DNA of 24,477 bases from Tissierellia bacterium. GTDB taxonomy: Bacteria; Bacillota; Clostridia; Tissierellales; Tepidimicrobiaceae. The stretch spans positions 1 through 24,477 of the forward strand of contig JAAZMG010000193.1 of the NCBI GenBank assembly GCA_012798935.1, given 5' to 3'. Of this stretch, positions 15,911 to 23,930 are shown piece by piece. How positions within the stretch are numbered: position 1 is the stretch's first letter; the number at the start of each line of letters is the position of its first letter. Under the pieces are notes generated by a model, which searched no databases, had not been told where the DNA came from, and saw only the letters and a list, made by a program, of their open reading frames with translations. Position numbers and translations under genes: made by a program.

Positions 15911-16261
15911 ATGACTAAGGAATATGATGATAATCATGAATGTGATTGTGGCTGCCAAGATGACATGGATGTAATTTATCTTACTCTTGATGACGATACA
16001 GAATTAGAATGTAATGTAATAGGAACTTTTGAGGTAGATGATTACGAATACATTGCTTTAGTTCCTGTAGATGATGATCAAGTGTTATTGTACAGATATG
16101 AAGAAGATGAGGAAGGATTCGACTTAATAAACATTGAAGATGATGAAGAATTTGAGATAGTATCTGAAGCTTTTTACACCCTATTTGTAGAGGAAGATTT
16201 AGATTTTTATGAAGATGAATGCTTTGAAGATTACGATGAGGATTTTGAAGACGAAGAATAG
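15911..16261 (+). CDS. DUF1292 acidic protein
   Basis: 116 residues, extremely acidic (more than a third Asp/Glu). DUF1292 core: VIYLTLDDDTELECNVIGTF, then YEYIALVPVDDDQVLLYRY and the closing EFEIVSEAFYTLF. Unusual additions are a Cys-rich start (ECDCGCQ, residues 10-16) and an acidic tail (EDYDEDFEDEE), either of which could bind metal. Function of the family is unknown. GAAAGGAG precedes the ATG. It is flanked by its own terminator. Confidence 0.9.
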   Translation: MTKEYDDNHECDCGCQDDMDVIYLTLDDDTELECNVIGTFEVDDYEYIALVPVDDDQVLLYRYEEDEEGFDLINIEDDEEFEIVSEAFYTLFVEEDLDFYEDECFEDYDEDFEDEE

Positions 16262-16272
16262 ATTTTAAAATT

Positions 16273-16308
16273 AGAAAATACTTCAACTATATAGTTGAAG
16301 TATTTTCT
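16273..16308 (+). terminator. Terminator after the DUF1292 gene (36-nt perfect palindrome)
   Basis: Arms 16273-16290 and 16291-16308 are perfect reverse complements with no spacer. The 3' arm itself ends in TATTTTCT, supplying the U-rich end. Confidence 0.75.
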
Positions 16309-16334
16309 TAAGATAGATATGAAAGGATGGTTAT

Positions 16335-17636
16335 ATGAAAAAGGAACAAAAATTTGCTAAATATTTAATAGATTTTATAGATGAAAGCCATAGTGTATTT
16401 CATGTAGTAAAAAAGGTTGAGGAAATGCTTAATAAGGAAGGGTTTAAAAAGGTTAAATTTCAGGAAAAATGGAAACTGGAAAAGGAAGGGAAATATTATG
16501 TTACTAAAAGTAATTCTGCAATAATAGGATTTATAATAGGAAAAGGTGAAATAGAAAAGGATGGATTTAAACTTATAGGTGCTCATACGGATTATCCAAC
16601 CTTTAAGATTAAACCAAACCCTGAAATTACATCAGAAGGAAAATATTTAAAATTAAACACCGAAGTTTATGGTGGACCTATACTAAGCACTTGGTTTGAT
16701 AGACCATTATCTATGGCCGGTAGAGTAACAATAAAAACTGATAATCCATTAAAGCCAAAACAGTTTTTATTAGATATGAAAAAGCCTATAATGGTCATAC
16801 CAAATTTAGCAATCCATATGAATAGGAAAGTAAATGAAGGTGTAAATATAAATCCTCAAACCCATACTTTACCATTATTGACTATGATAGATGAAAATAT
16901 CCAAAAGGATAATTTTTTAGTAGGGCTAATAGCTGAAGATATTGATGTAAATATAGAGGATATTTTAGATTTAGAATTGTTCTTGTATGGAACAGAAAAA
17001 GGAACTTTAATAGGCCCTAATGAGGAATTTATTTCTATTAGTAAATTAGATGATTTAGCTATGGTCCATGCAGGTTTATACGGTTTAATAGATAGTAAAG
17101 TAGGTAATGCTACCAATGTATTAGTTTGCTTTGATAATGAAGAGGTAGGAAGTACTACTAAGCAAGGAGCAGCTAGTCCAATGCTTAGAACTGTTCTTGA
17201 AAGGATTTCAATAGCTATGGGCAAGAATAGGGAAGATTATTATAGAGCATTATCTAACTCTTTTTTAATTTCTGCAGATATGGCTCATGCTCTTCACCCT
17301 AATTATGCTGAAAAATGTGATCCAACTAATAGACCAGTAATAAATGGAGGTCCAGCTATAAAAATATCTGCAAGGCAATCCTATACAACTGACAGCTTAT
17401 CATCAGCTATTTATGAAGGAATATGTAAATCTATAAAAGTTCCAGTACAAAAATTTGTAAATAGATCAGATGAAAGAGGAGGTTCAACTATAGGACCTAT
17501 ATCTTCAACCCAATTGGATATTCCTTCAGTAGATATTGGAAACCCTATACTTGGAATGCATTCTGCTAGGGAATTAGGAGGAGTATTAGATCATTATTAT
17601 GCATATGAATCTTTCAAAGAATTTTATAGAATATAG
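16335..17636 (+). CDS. M18 family aminopeptidase (aspartyl aminopeptidase-like)
   Basis: 433 residues. Metal-binding landmarks of M18: GAHTDYPTFKIKPNP (H84, D86), LDDLAMVHAGLYGL, CFDNEEVGSTTKQGA (catalytic EE), and the C-terminal MHSARELGGVLDHYYAYESF. It removes N-terminal residues, typically acidic ones, from cytoplasmic peptides. The ribosome-binding region GAAAGGATGGTTATATG is identical over 17 nt to that of pepD. Neighbours are another peptidase (M1) and a phosphatase. The HAD gene starts 80 nt downstream. Confidence 0.94.
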   Translation: MKKEQKFAKYLIDFIDESHSVFHVVKKVEEMLNKEGFKKVKFQEKWKLEKEGKYYVTKSNSAIIGFIIGKGEIEKDGFKLIGAHTDYPTFKIKPNPEITSEGKYLKLNTEVYGGPILSTWFDRPLSMAGRVTIKTDNPLKPKQFLLDMKKPIMVIPNLAIHMNRKVNEGVNINPQTHTLPLLTMIDENIQKDNFLVGLIAEDIDVNIEDILDLELFLYGTEKGTLIGPNEEFISISKLDDLAMVHAGLYGLIDSKVGNATNVLVCFDNEEVGSTTKQGAASPMLRTVLERISIAMGKNREDYYRALSNSFLISADMAHALHPNYAEKCDPTNRPVINGGPAIKISARQSYTTDSLSSAIYEGICKSIKVPVQKFVNRSDERGGSTIGPISSTQLDIPSVDIGNPILGMHSARELGGVLDHYYAYESFKEFYRI

Positions 17637-17716
17637 GTTTGTTTTAGCTTATATTCAATATTTGCAAATAAATTTGGGTATAATTAGAGAAAGCAAAAAA
17701 TAGAGGTGATGGAAAG

Positions 17717-18550
17717 ATGTACAGGCTTATTGCTATTGATTTAGATGGAACCCTATTAGATGATAAAAAAACAATACCTGAGGAAAATTCAAGGATAATA
17801 TGTGAAATGATTGATAAGGGTTATGAAGTTGTTATAGCCACAGGTAGAAGGTATTGGTCTGCTAAACAATTTATAAAAGATATAGACAGCCCTTTAATTA
17901 TATTAGCTAACAATGGCAATATAGTAAGGGAAACTAAAAATGATGAAATAATAATTAAAAAATATTTAGATTTAGAGGATTTCAAGATGTTAATAAAGGC
18001 AGGAAAAAAAAGGGGACTATCTCCTATTGTTCATGTAGATAATTATGATGAAGGTTATGATATTATAATTGAAATGGACAAAACTCATAAAGGCTATAAT
18101 AATTATTTATCTCCAGATGAAAAAAGATATAGGAGAGTAGAAAATTATTTAGAATTAGATGATGGTAAAATATTGGCTGTTATATATGCAGGAAATAAAA
18201 AGGATATGGAATCTTTTTATTTTGATATAAATGAAAGGTATCCAAAAAAATATAATTCTCATGTTATGGAGAATATTCAAGTAACAGAAGCATTACTGGA
18301 GATAATGAATCCATTAGGTTGTAAATGGTTAAGTTTACAAGAATATGCTAAACAAAAGGGCATAAAAGATTCGGAAATTATTGCTATAGGTGATGATAAC
18401 AATGATATCCAAATGATAAAGAATGCAGGTTGTGGAATAGCTATGAAAAATGCTAGTGAACAAGTTAAAAAAGTTGCCGACATTATTACTGAAAAAGATA
18501 ATAATGAATCTGGATTAGCTTTTGAACTAAGGAGAGTTTTAAAAATATAA
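17717..18550 (+). CDS. Cof-type HAD-IIB phosphatase
   Basis: 277 residues. HAD motif I DLDGTLLDD (D8 nucleophile, D10 acid/base), motif II in VVIATGRR, and motif IV GDDNNDIQMIKNAGCGIAMKNA near the end, with the C2B cap between. The family hydrolyses sugar phosphates, flavin or pyridoxal phosphates; substrate not predictable. AGAGGTGATGG precedes the ATG. It is followed after 20 nt by the M1 peptidase gene, probably the same transcript. Confidence 0.92.
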   Translation: MYRLIAIDLDGTLLDDKKTIPEENSRIICEMIDKGYEVVIATGRRYWSAKQFIKDIDSPLIILANNGNIVRETKNDEIIIKKYLDLEDFKMLIKAGKKRGLSPIVHVDNYDEGYDIIIEMDKTHKGYNNYLSPDEKRYRRVENYLELDDGKILAVIYAGNKKDMESFYFDINERYPKKYNSHVMENIQVTEALLEIMNPLGCKWLSLQEYAKQKGIKDSEIIAIGDDNNDIQMIKNAGCGIAMKNASEQVKKVADIITEKDNNESGLAFELRRVLKI

Positions 18551-18570
18551 ATAAAACAAGGAGGGCTCTT

Positions 18571-20679
18571 ATGAAAAGAAAAAAATTTTTGTCTATTTTA
18601 TTAGTTTTGGCAATCCTATTAAGTAGTTTTCATTTAGGGTTTGCAGCAGAGTTAGATAGTTTAACTAAATATGATATGAACATTATTTTAAAAGATAAGG
18701 ATCGCATTGTAGAAGGGGAACAAACTGTAAAATTTACAAATACCTATAATACGGATCTAAAAGAACTAGTATTTCATCTCTATCCTGATGCTTATAATTC
18801 TTATGAAACTATGCCAGCTATTGGAGGTATGTTTCATATGGAAGGAAGGGAGATTACAGAAGAAGAAAAAGGTTACATAAAAATACATAAGGTATATATA
18901 GATGAAAAGGAAGCCCAATATACAGATGATAATCAAATACTTAAAATAAAAATGGAGGAACCAATAAAAACAGGCAAAGAAGTAGATATAAAAATCAAAT
19001 TTACTCTAAAGGTTCCTGAAGGGAATCACCGTTTGCACCATTTAGGTGGAACCTATTCTTTAACAAACTGGTATCCAATCCTATCCATATACGATGAGAA
19101 TACTAAAAAGTGGGATGAGAACCCATATCACCCTATAGGGGAATCTAATTATAGTGATGTATCCAATTATAATGTGAAACTTACAGTTCCTAAAAATATG
19201 GTAGTAGCACCAACTGGATCTATAGTAGACGAAAAAGAAGATGGTGATAATAAAACTATAACTATAAAAGCAGAAAAGGTTAGGGATTTTGTAATCCTTA
19301 TGAGCCATGCATATAAGGTAAAGACTAAAGAGGTGGATGGTATAAAAATTAGCAATTATTATATGGATGATAAAGATTATCCACGGGATAATAAATCAGT
19401 AGATAAGGTTTTAGATGAAGTAGCTAAAACGGTAAAGTTTATGAATAAAACTGTAGGAAAATATCCTTATGATGAACTAAGGATAGCAGAAACCTTCTTG
19501 GGAGGAGGAGCCATGGAATATCCTCAGGTAATCCAAATGGGGAGGTATATGGATTTAAGCCAAGTAGATATTAAGGAAAGAGCTCCTTTTACTATCGAAG
19601 CAGCAGTTCATGAAACAATGCATCAATGGTGGTATGTAGGTGTAGGAAACAATGAATTTAAAGAACCTTTCCTAGATGAGTCCTTAACTGTATTTATGAC
19701 AGCTTACTATTTTGAAAAGGAATATGGGAAATACCATGAAAATGGAGTCTCTTATAGGATAAGAAAATCAATATATCCATCAAATATATTACCATTAAAT
19801 AGTAGTGTAGATGATTTTAATGATTGGGGAGACTATAGTGAAACTATATATACTAGGGGTCCTGCTTTCTTTGAGGATTTAAGGCAAAGAGTAGGAGAAG
19901 AAAAGTTTATAAAAATACTTCAAACCTATTATGAAAGATATCAATTTAAAAATGCAACTATAGATGGACTATTGGATGTAATAGAAAAAATAGCAGGAAA
20001 AGAAATAGGTAATGTAATGAAAAAGGCAGTTACAGAACCAAACTATTATCCAAAGGATATAGAATTAACCCAAGAAGAAAGAGCAAATTATTATAGAAAT
20101 CAGGAAAAGCGTCATTTGAAAATGGTTGAAGAAGACAGGGGATTGATAATAGGTAGTATAATTCTTAGAGCTTTGGAGGGAGAAGATGTAATAATAGTAA
20201 AACCAGATTATATAAAGGAGGAAGATTCCGCTGGAATAGAACATTTCATACGGAGATTAACAGAAGATTCTAGTTTTGAATTTGATAATGAAATGAAAGT
20301 TGTAGAAGAAAAAAAGATTACGGAAAAGGATAAAAAGGGCAACTTAATATTAATAGGATATCCTGATAAGAATAGTATTATGAAAGAGATGGCTTCTAAT
20401 TTGCCAATAAGAATAGATTCAGATATTATAAGTATTAATGGAGTATATATAAAAAATGAAAATATTTCAGGTAGTTTCATATTAGAAAATCCCAATAATA
20501 GCAAGAAACTTATGTTAATAATATTTTTAGATGAAAACAAAGATGTAAAGGAAGAGCCAAAAGAAGGAGAATATATATTATTTAATAATACAATTCATAA
20601 ATATAATCCAATGTATCAGTCCTATGATCAGTTTATGATAGATGTAAATGATATAGAAATTAAAGGAATGTACAAATAA
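18571..20679 (+). CDS. Exported M1 family zinc metallopeptidase
   Basis: 702 residues. A Sec signal peptide (KRKKFLSILLVLAILLSS, cleavage near FAAE at about 26), an N-terminal beta domain, then GGAMEYPQ (312-319, the GAMEN-like substrate site) and the zinc motif HETMH (347-351) with the third ligand E370 (HExxH-x18-E). The N-terminal text resembles M1 peptidases of Firmicutes such as the DUF-like TKYDMNIILKDKDRIVEGEQ. The C-terminal 200 residues are charged and contain no motif I recognise. It should act outside the membrane on peptides. AAGGAGGG lies before the ATG. It sits in a row HAD - M1 - radical SAM with gaps of 20 and 15 nt. Confidence 0.92.
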   Translation: MKRKKFLSILLVLAILLSSFHLGFAAELDSLTKYDMNIILKDKDRIVEGEQTVKFTNTYNTDLKELVFHLYPDAYNSYETMPAIGGMFHMEGREITEEEKGYIKIHKVYIDEKEAQYTDDNQILKIKMEEPIKTGKEVDIKIKFTLKVPEGNHRLHHLGGTYSLTNWYPILSIYDENTKKWDENPYHPIGESNYSDVSNYNVKLTVPKNMVVAPTGSIVDEKEDGDNKTITIKAEKVRDFVILMSHAYKVKTKEVDGIKISNYYMDDKDYPRDNKSVDKVLDEVAKTVKFMNKTVGKYPYDELRIAETFLGGGAMEYPQVIQMGRYMDLSQVDIKERAPFTIEAAVHETMHQWWYVGVGNNEFKEPFLDESLTVFMTAYYFEKEYGKYHENGVSYRIRKSIYPSNILPLNSSVDDFNDWGDYSETIYTRGPAFFEDLRQRVGEEKFIKILQTYYERYQFKNATIDGLLDVIEKIAGKEIGNVMKKAVTEPNYYPKDIELTQEERANYYRNQEKRHLKMVEEDRGLIIGSIILRALEGEDVIIVKPDYIKEEDSAGIEHFIRRLTEDSSFEFDNEMKVVEEKKITEKDKKGNLILIGYPDKNSIMKEMASNLPIRIDSDIISINGVYIKNENISGSFILENPNNSKKLMLIIFLDENKDVKEEPKEGEYILFNNTIHKYNPMYQSYDQFMIDVNDIEIKGMYK

Positions 20680-20694
20680 GAAAAGGTGAAATAA

Positions 20695-21651
20695 ATGGAC
20701 ATAACAGTATATAATGTTTATTCGAAATACTTAAAAGAAAAATTTGGTGAAAAGGTATATAAACTGCCTATAAGTTTACCTATTACTTGTCCTAATAGGG
20801 ATGGTTGTGTAGGCACTGGTGGGTGTATATATTGTGGTGAAGAGGGAGGTTCCTTTGAGAATCTTCCCAACACCTTTTCTGTAAAAGAACAGGTGGAAAG
20901 AAACAAAGACTATATTAAAAAAAGGTATGGAGCAAATAAATTTATTTCTTATTTTCAAAGTTTTACCAATACCTACATGCCTTTAGAGGATTTTAAAAGG
21001 TATGTGGAGGAATCAATAGTAGATGATGTGGTAGGTATATCTATATCTACAAGGCCCGATTGTATAAATGATAAATATCTTGAATATTTAAGCCATATTA
21101 AGAATAAATATAATCAAGAGATAACCATAGAATTAGGGCTACAAACTGTAAACTATCATACTTTAAAAAAGATAAATAGAGGTCATACTTTAGCTGAATT
21201 TATAGATGCAGTAATTAGAAACAAAAAATATGGTATAAGAACCTGCGTTCATTTAATACTCAATCTTCCTTGGGATAATATGGATGATACCATTGAAAAT
21301 GCAAAGGTATTATCAGCATTAGAAGTTGAAGAGGTGAAACTTCATGCCTTATATATTATAGATGGAACAGAACTAGGAAGAATGTATAAAAAGGGAGAGG
21401 TATCTATAATATCAAAGGAGGAATATAAGGAAAGGGTAATTACATTTTTAGAGTATCTAGATGAAAAGATAGTGGTTCAAAGGATTATAGGAAGAGCTCC
21501 AAAAGAAAATTCTCTATTTGTAAATTGGAATGAGAGCTGGTGGAAAGTAAGAGATGAAATAGTTGCCAAAATGAAGGACCAAAATACCAGGCAAGGAATT
21601 AAATGCAATTACTTGAATGGTTTGGCAATAAAAAAGTTCAAAAATTATTAA
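20695..21651 (+). CDS. TIGR01212-type radical SAM protein (YtqA-like)
   Basis: 318 residues. The cluster cysteines read TCPNRDGCVGTGGCIYCGEE: C32, C44 and C47 fit the family's Cx11CxxC pattern, with C38 as an extra Cys. SYFQSFTNTYMPLEDF, GISISTRPDC, IELGLQTVNYHTLKKINRGH and HLILNLPWD follow the usual order. It is of the Elp3-like radical SAM group, possibly involved in RNA modification; the exact reaction is unproven. GAAAAGGTGA precedes the ATG, 15 nt after the M1 gene. Confidence 0.9.
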   Translation: MDITVYNVYSKYLKEKFGEKVYKLPISLPITCPNRDGCVGTGGCIYCGEEGGSFENLPNTFSVKEQVERNKDYIKKRYGANKFISYFQSFTNTYMPLEDFKRYVEESIVDDVVGISISTRPDCINDKYLEYLSHIKNKYNQEITIELGLQTVNYHTLKKINRGHTLAEFIDAVIRNKKYGIRTCVHLILNLPWDNMDDTIENAKVLSALEVEEVKLHALYIIDGTELGRMYKKGEVSIISKEEYKERVITFLEYLDEKIVVQRIIGRAPKENSLFVNWNESWWKVRDEIVAKMKDQNTRQGIKCNYLNGLAIKKFKNY

Positions 21652-21726
21652 AAAAAAAGAGGAAAAAGAAAAAAAATGTAGAATATTAGTATAATAAGGG
21701 TAATTAATAAATGGAGGTGGATTATC

Positions 21727-22152
21727 ATGGTAAATTTTATAGTAGGTCCTCAAGGTAGTGGTAAAACAAAATGGTTAATTGAAAGAGCAAATGAAGACAT
21801 GAAGGAAGGTAATGGAAACATCATGTTCATCGATGTAGATGACAACCATATATTCAGTCTAGATTCTTCTGTAAGACTTATTAACGCCATGGAGTTCAAT
21901 ATTAAAGATATTGAATCATTCTATGGCTTTTTGTGTGGAATAATTGGCAGAGATTATGATGTTGAAAAAATATATGTAGATGGAATATATAAGATATTAC
22001 CATTAAAAATTGAAGATTTGGAAAAACTAAAAGAGATTTTAAATCCCATAGGAGAAAAATTTGGGACAGACTTTTATATTGGAGCTGATTATGGCATAGA
22101 GGAAATACCTGGAAAATTAAAGGATAATTGTATTGAATTAGCAATGGAATAG
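21727..22152 (+). CDS. Small P-loop nucleotide-binding protein of unknown function
   Basis: 141 residues. Walker A motif GPQGSGKT (7-14) lies at the N-terminus. NIMFIDVDDNH (about 31-41) could be a second strand, and KIYVDGIYKILP may hold a Walker B-like Asp. There is no other recognised domain. Homologues of this kind are known in Clostridia as twitching-motility-like or hypothetical ATPases; I cannot name a function. ATGGAGGTGG precedes the ATG. It lies 75 nt after the radical SAM gene, after an A-rich stretch, and ends at a terminator that overlaps its stop codon. Confidence 0.75.
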   Translation: MVNFIVGPQGSGKTKWLIERANEDMKEGNGNIMFIDVDDNHIFSLDSSVRLINAMEFNIKDIESFYGFLCGIIGRDYDVEKIYVDGIYKILPLKIEDLEKLKEILNPIGEKFGTDFYIGADYGIEEIPGKLKDNCIELAME

Positions 22153-22176
22153 GCAGGAAACCTTTCCTGCCTTTTT
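22151..22176 (+). terminator. Terminator of the P-loop gene
   Basis: AGGCAGGAAA (22151-22160) pairs perfectly with TTTCCTGCCT (22163-22172), then TTTT. The hairpin begins inside the TAG stop codon. The convergent DUF1540 gene ends just beyond it. Confidence 0.88.
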
Positions 22177-22185
22177 CCTTTATTA

Positions 22186-22368
22186 TCATTTCATACCATC
22201 ATCATTTGGTCTAAAAGTACCACAATCGGTTTCTTCAGTACTAGAAGCATTTCTTGGTTGAATTTCAATTTTAGATGCACTACATTGATCTCCCATCACA
22301 TGATAATGGCAGGTGTTAACCACACATTTAACACCATCAAGAGGTTCTTTAGTTTTATCTATATGCAT
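22186..22368 (-). CDS. DUF1540 small cysteine-rich protein
   Basis: 60 residues. Four cysteines in the DUF1540 spacing: VKCVVNTCHYHVMGDQCSAS and later TDCGTFRP. The family is short, probably metal-binding, with unknown role; some members in sporulating Firmicutes are sporulation-linked. The ATG on the minus strand at 22368 follows GAAAGGAG. It is convergent with the P-loop gene and divergent from the pseudouridine synthase. Confidence 0.88.
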   Translation of the reverse strand: MHIDKTKEPLDGVKCVVNTCHYHVMGDQCSASKIEIQPRNASSTEETDCGTFRPNDDGMK

Positions 22369-22498
22369 AGCAATCTCCTTTCATGTTTTTAAGGTTCATA
22401 ATTATCTTGTGTTTTTTTGAAAAATTTATACGAAGCAATATTTAATAATAATTGAAATAGAGCAGTATATAATATATAAAAGTTTAAAGGAGAATTTT

Positions 22499-23224
22499 AT
22501 GGCGAAAAAAGAAAGATTGGATAAAATTTTAGCAAATATGGGATATGGCAGTAGAAAAGATGTAAAAAAGCTTATAAAAGAAGGAAGAGTCGAAGTAAAT
22601 AATAAAATTGAAAAAAAGAATGACCTTAGAATAAATCCTTATAATACCTTAATAAAAATAGATGGAGAGAAAATTTTTTATCGTAAATATATCTATTTAA
22701 TGATGAATAAACCAAAGGATGTAGTCTCATCTACAGATGATCCTGTTAATAGGACTGTTTTGGATTTATTAGAAGAAGAACATTTAATATTCAATCCTTT
22801 TCCAGCTGGAAGACTGGATAAAGATACGGAAGGACTGCTACTTTTAACTAATGATGGGAAACTTGCTCATGAACTTTTATCCCCTAAAAAGGGAGTTAAT
22901 AAGACCTATTATGCTGAAGTAGACGGTTTTGTTGAAGAAAGTTACATAGATAGATTTAAAGAAGGGATTATTTTAGATGATGGATATAAAACTTTACCCT
23001 CAAAACTTGAAATACTGGAATCTAGTGCATTTTCAAAAGTAAAGCTAACTATTAAAGAGGGAAAATTCCATCAAGTAAAGAGGATGTTTGAAGCATTCAA
23101 TATGGAAGTAGTATATCTTAAGAGAATTTCCATGGGAGGATTGGAGCTAGATAAAAATCTAAGTTTAGGAGAATATAGAGAGCTAACTGAAAAAGAAATT
23201 CAATTACTAAAAGAAAATAATTAA
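22499..23224 (+). CDS. rRNA pseudouridine synthase (RsuA/RluB family)
   Basis: 241 residues. An S4 RNA-binding domain (about 3-60: RLDKILANMGYGSRKDVKKL) is followed by the catalytic domain with MMNKPKDVVSSTDD and PAGRLDKDTEGLLLLTNDG, the catalytic Asp being D107. EGKFHQVKRMFEAF closes the active site. It converts specific uridines in rRNA to pseudouridine; whether small-subunit (RsuA) or large-subunit (RluB) is not resolved. AAAGGAG lies before the ATG. Divergent from the DUF1540 gene across 130 nt. Confidence 0.93.
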   Translation: MAKKERLDKILANMGYGSRKDVKKLIKEGRVEVNNKIEKKNDLRINPYNTLIKIDGEKIFYRKYIYLMMNKPKDVVSSTDDPVNRTVLDLLEEEHLIFNPFPAGRLDKDTEGLLLLTNDGKLAHELLSPKKGVNKTYYAEVDGFVEESYIDRFKEGIILDDGYKTLPSKLEILESSAFSKVKLTIKEGKFHQVKRMFEAFNMEVVYLKRISMGGLELDKNLSLGEYRELTEKEIQLLKENN

Positions 23225-23283
23225 GATTTATGATATAATTTATATAATATATAAAATTATATTTAGATAGGGTGTTTTAATTG

Positions 23284-23832
23284 ATGTATTATAAGAGTAA
23301 GGGTATGTTTGAAACTTTTTTTGATAATAGAAGTTCCCTTATTGTCCAGTATAAGAATGGAGATATTTCAAAAAAAGAGTTTTTAGAGTATAATTTTGAT
23401 TTTGTACAAGAGATGAATGTAAAACCTTTCACAAGGGTAGATAGCTACGAAAAGGGGATGTATAATTATCAATACTACAATGTTTTAGCAAAGTATTATA
23501 CTATGCTAGCCAAAGATATAAGGAGGGCCAGGAAACACAATAAATATTATACTTATTATAAAAATATGGGGAATTACTATTATAATGAAAAGGACAAAGC
23601 TACTTTACAGCTACTAAAATATTTAAAGTTCCAAGGTATGGAAGCATATTTTATACAAGTTGAATCTAGATATCTACAAGATAAGCTATATGAAATTGTA
23701 CTATTAAATTATAAAGAAGCAATTTTTCATTCAAAAAGTTATTGGTTATTACAAATTTTAAAGGAAGAAGGGGTCTTTATTGAAGGAATGAAAACTTCCC
23801 TTATTGATGGATATATAAACGAAAGATACTAA
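23284..23832 (+). CDS. Conserved hypothetical protein (DUF6648-like)
   Basis: 182 residues, rich in Tyr and Lys, with no signal peptide or membrane span. The N-terminus FFDNRSSLIVQYKNGDISKK and VDSYEKGMYNYQYYNVLAKY recall the DUF6648 family of Clostridia (from memory). Function unknown. The ATG at 23284 has a weak ribosome binding site (GATAGGGTG); a TTG at 23281 directly before it is an alternative. It follows the pseudouridine synthase by 59 nt and ends at a terminator. Confidence 0.75.
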   Translation: MYYKSKGMFETFFDNRSSLIVQYKNGDISKKEFLEYNFDFVQEMNVKPFTRVDSYEKGMYNYQYYNVLAKYYTMLAKDIRRARKHNKYYTYYKNMGNYYYNEKDKATLQLLKYLKFQGMEAYFIQVESRYLQDKLYEIVLLNYKEAIFHSKSYWLLQILKEEGVFIEGMKTSLIDGYINERY

Positions 23833-23864
23833 AAACAGTAACGATGTTTTGTTACTGTTTTTTT
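23831..23864 (+). terminator. Terminator of the DUF6648-like gene
   Basis: AAAAACAGTAAC (23831-23842) pairs with GTTACTGTTTTT (23851-23862) over an 8-nt loop, followed by more T. It starts within the TAA stop codon. Confidence 0.88.
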
Positions 23865-23930
23865 GTGATATAATTTAAATAATAAAATAGAATTAAATAT
23901 AATTAAGTAGTTTATAGGAGATGATATAAA

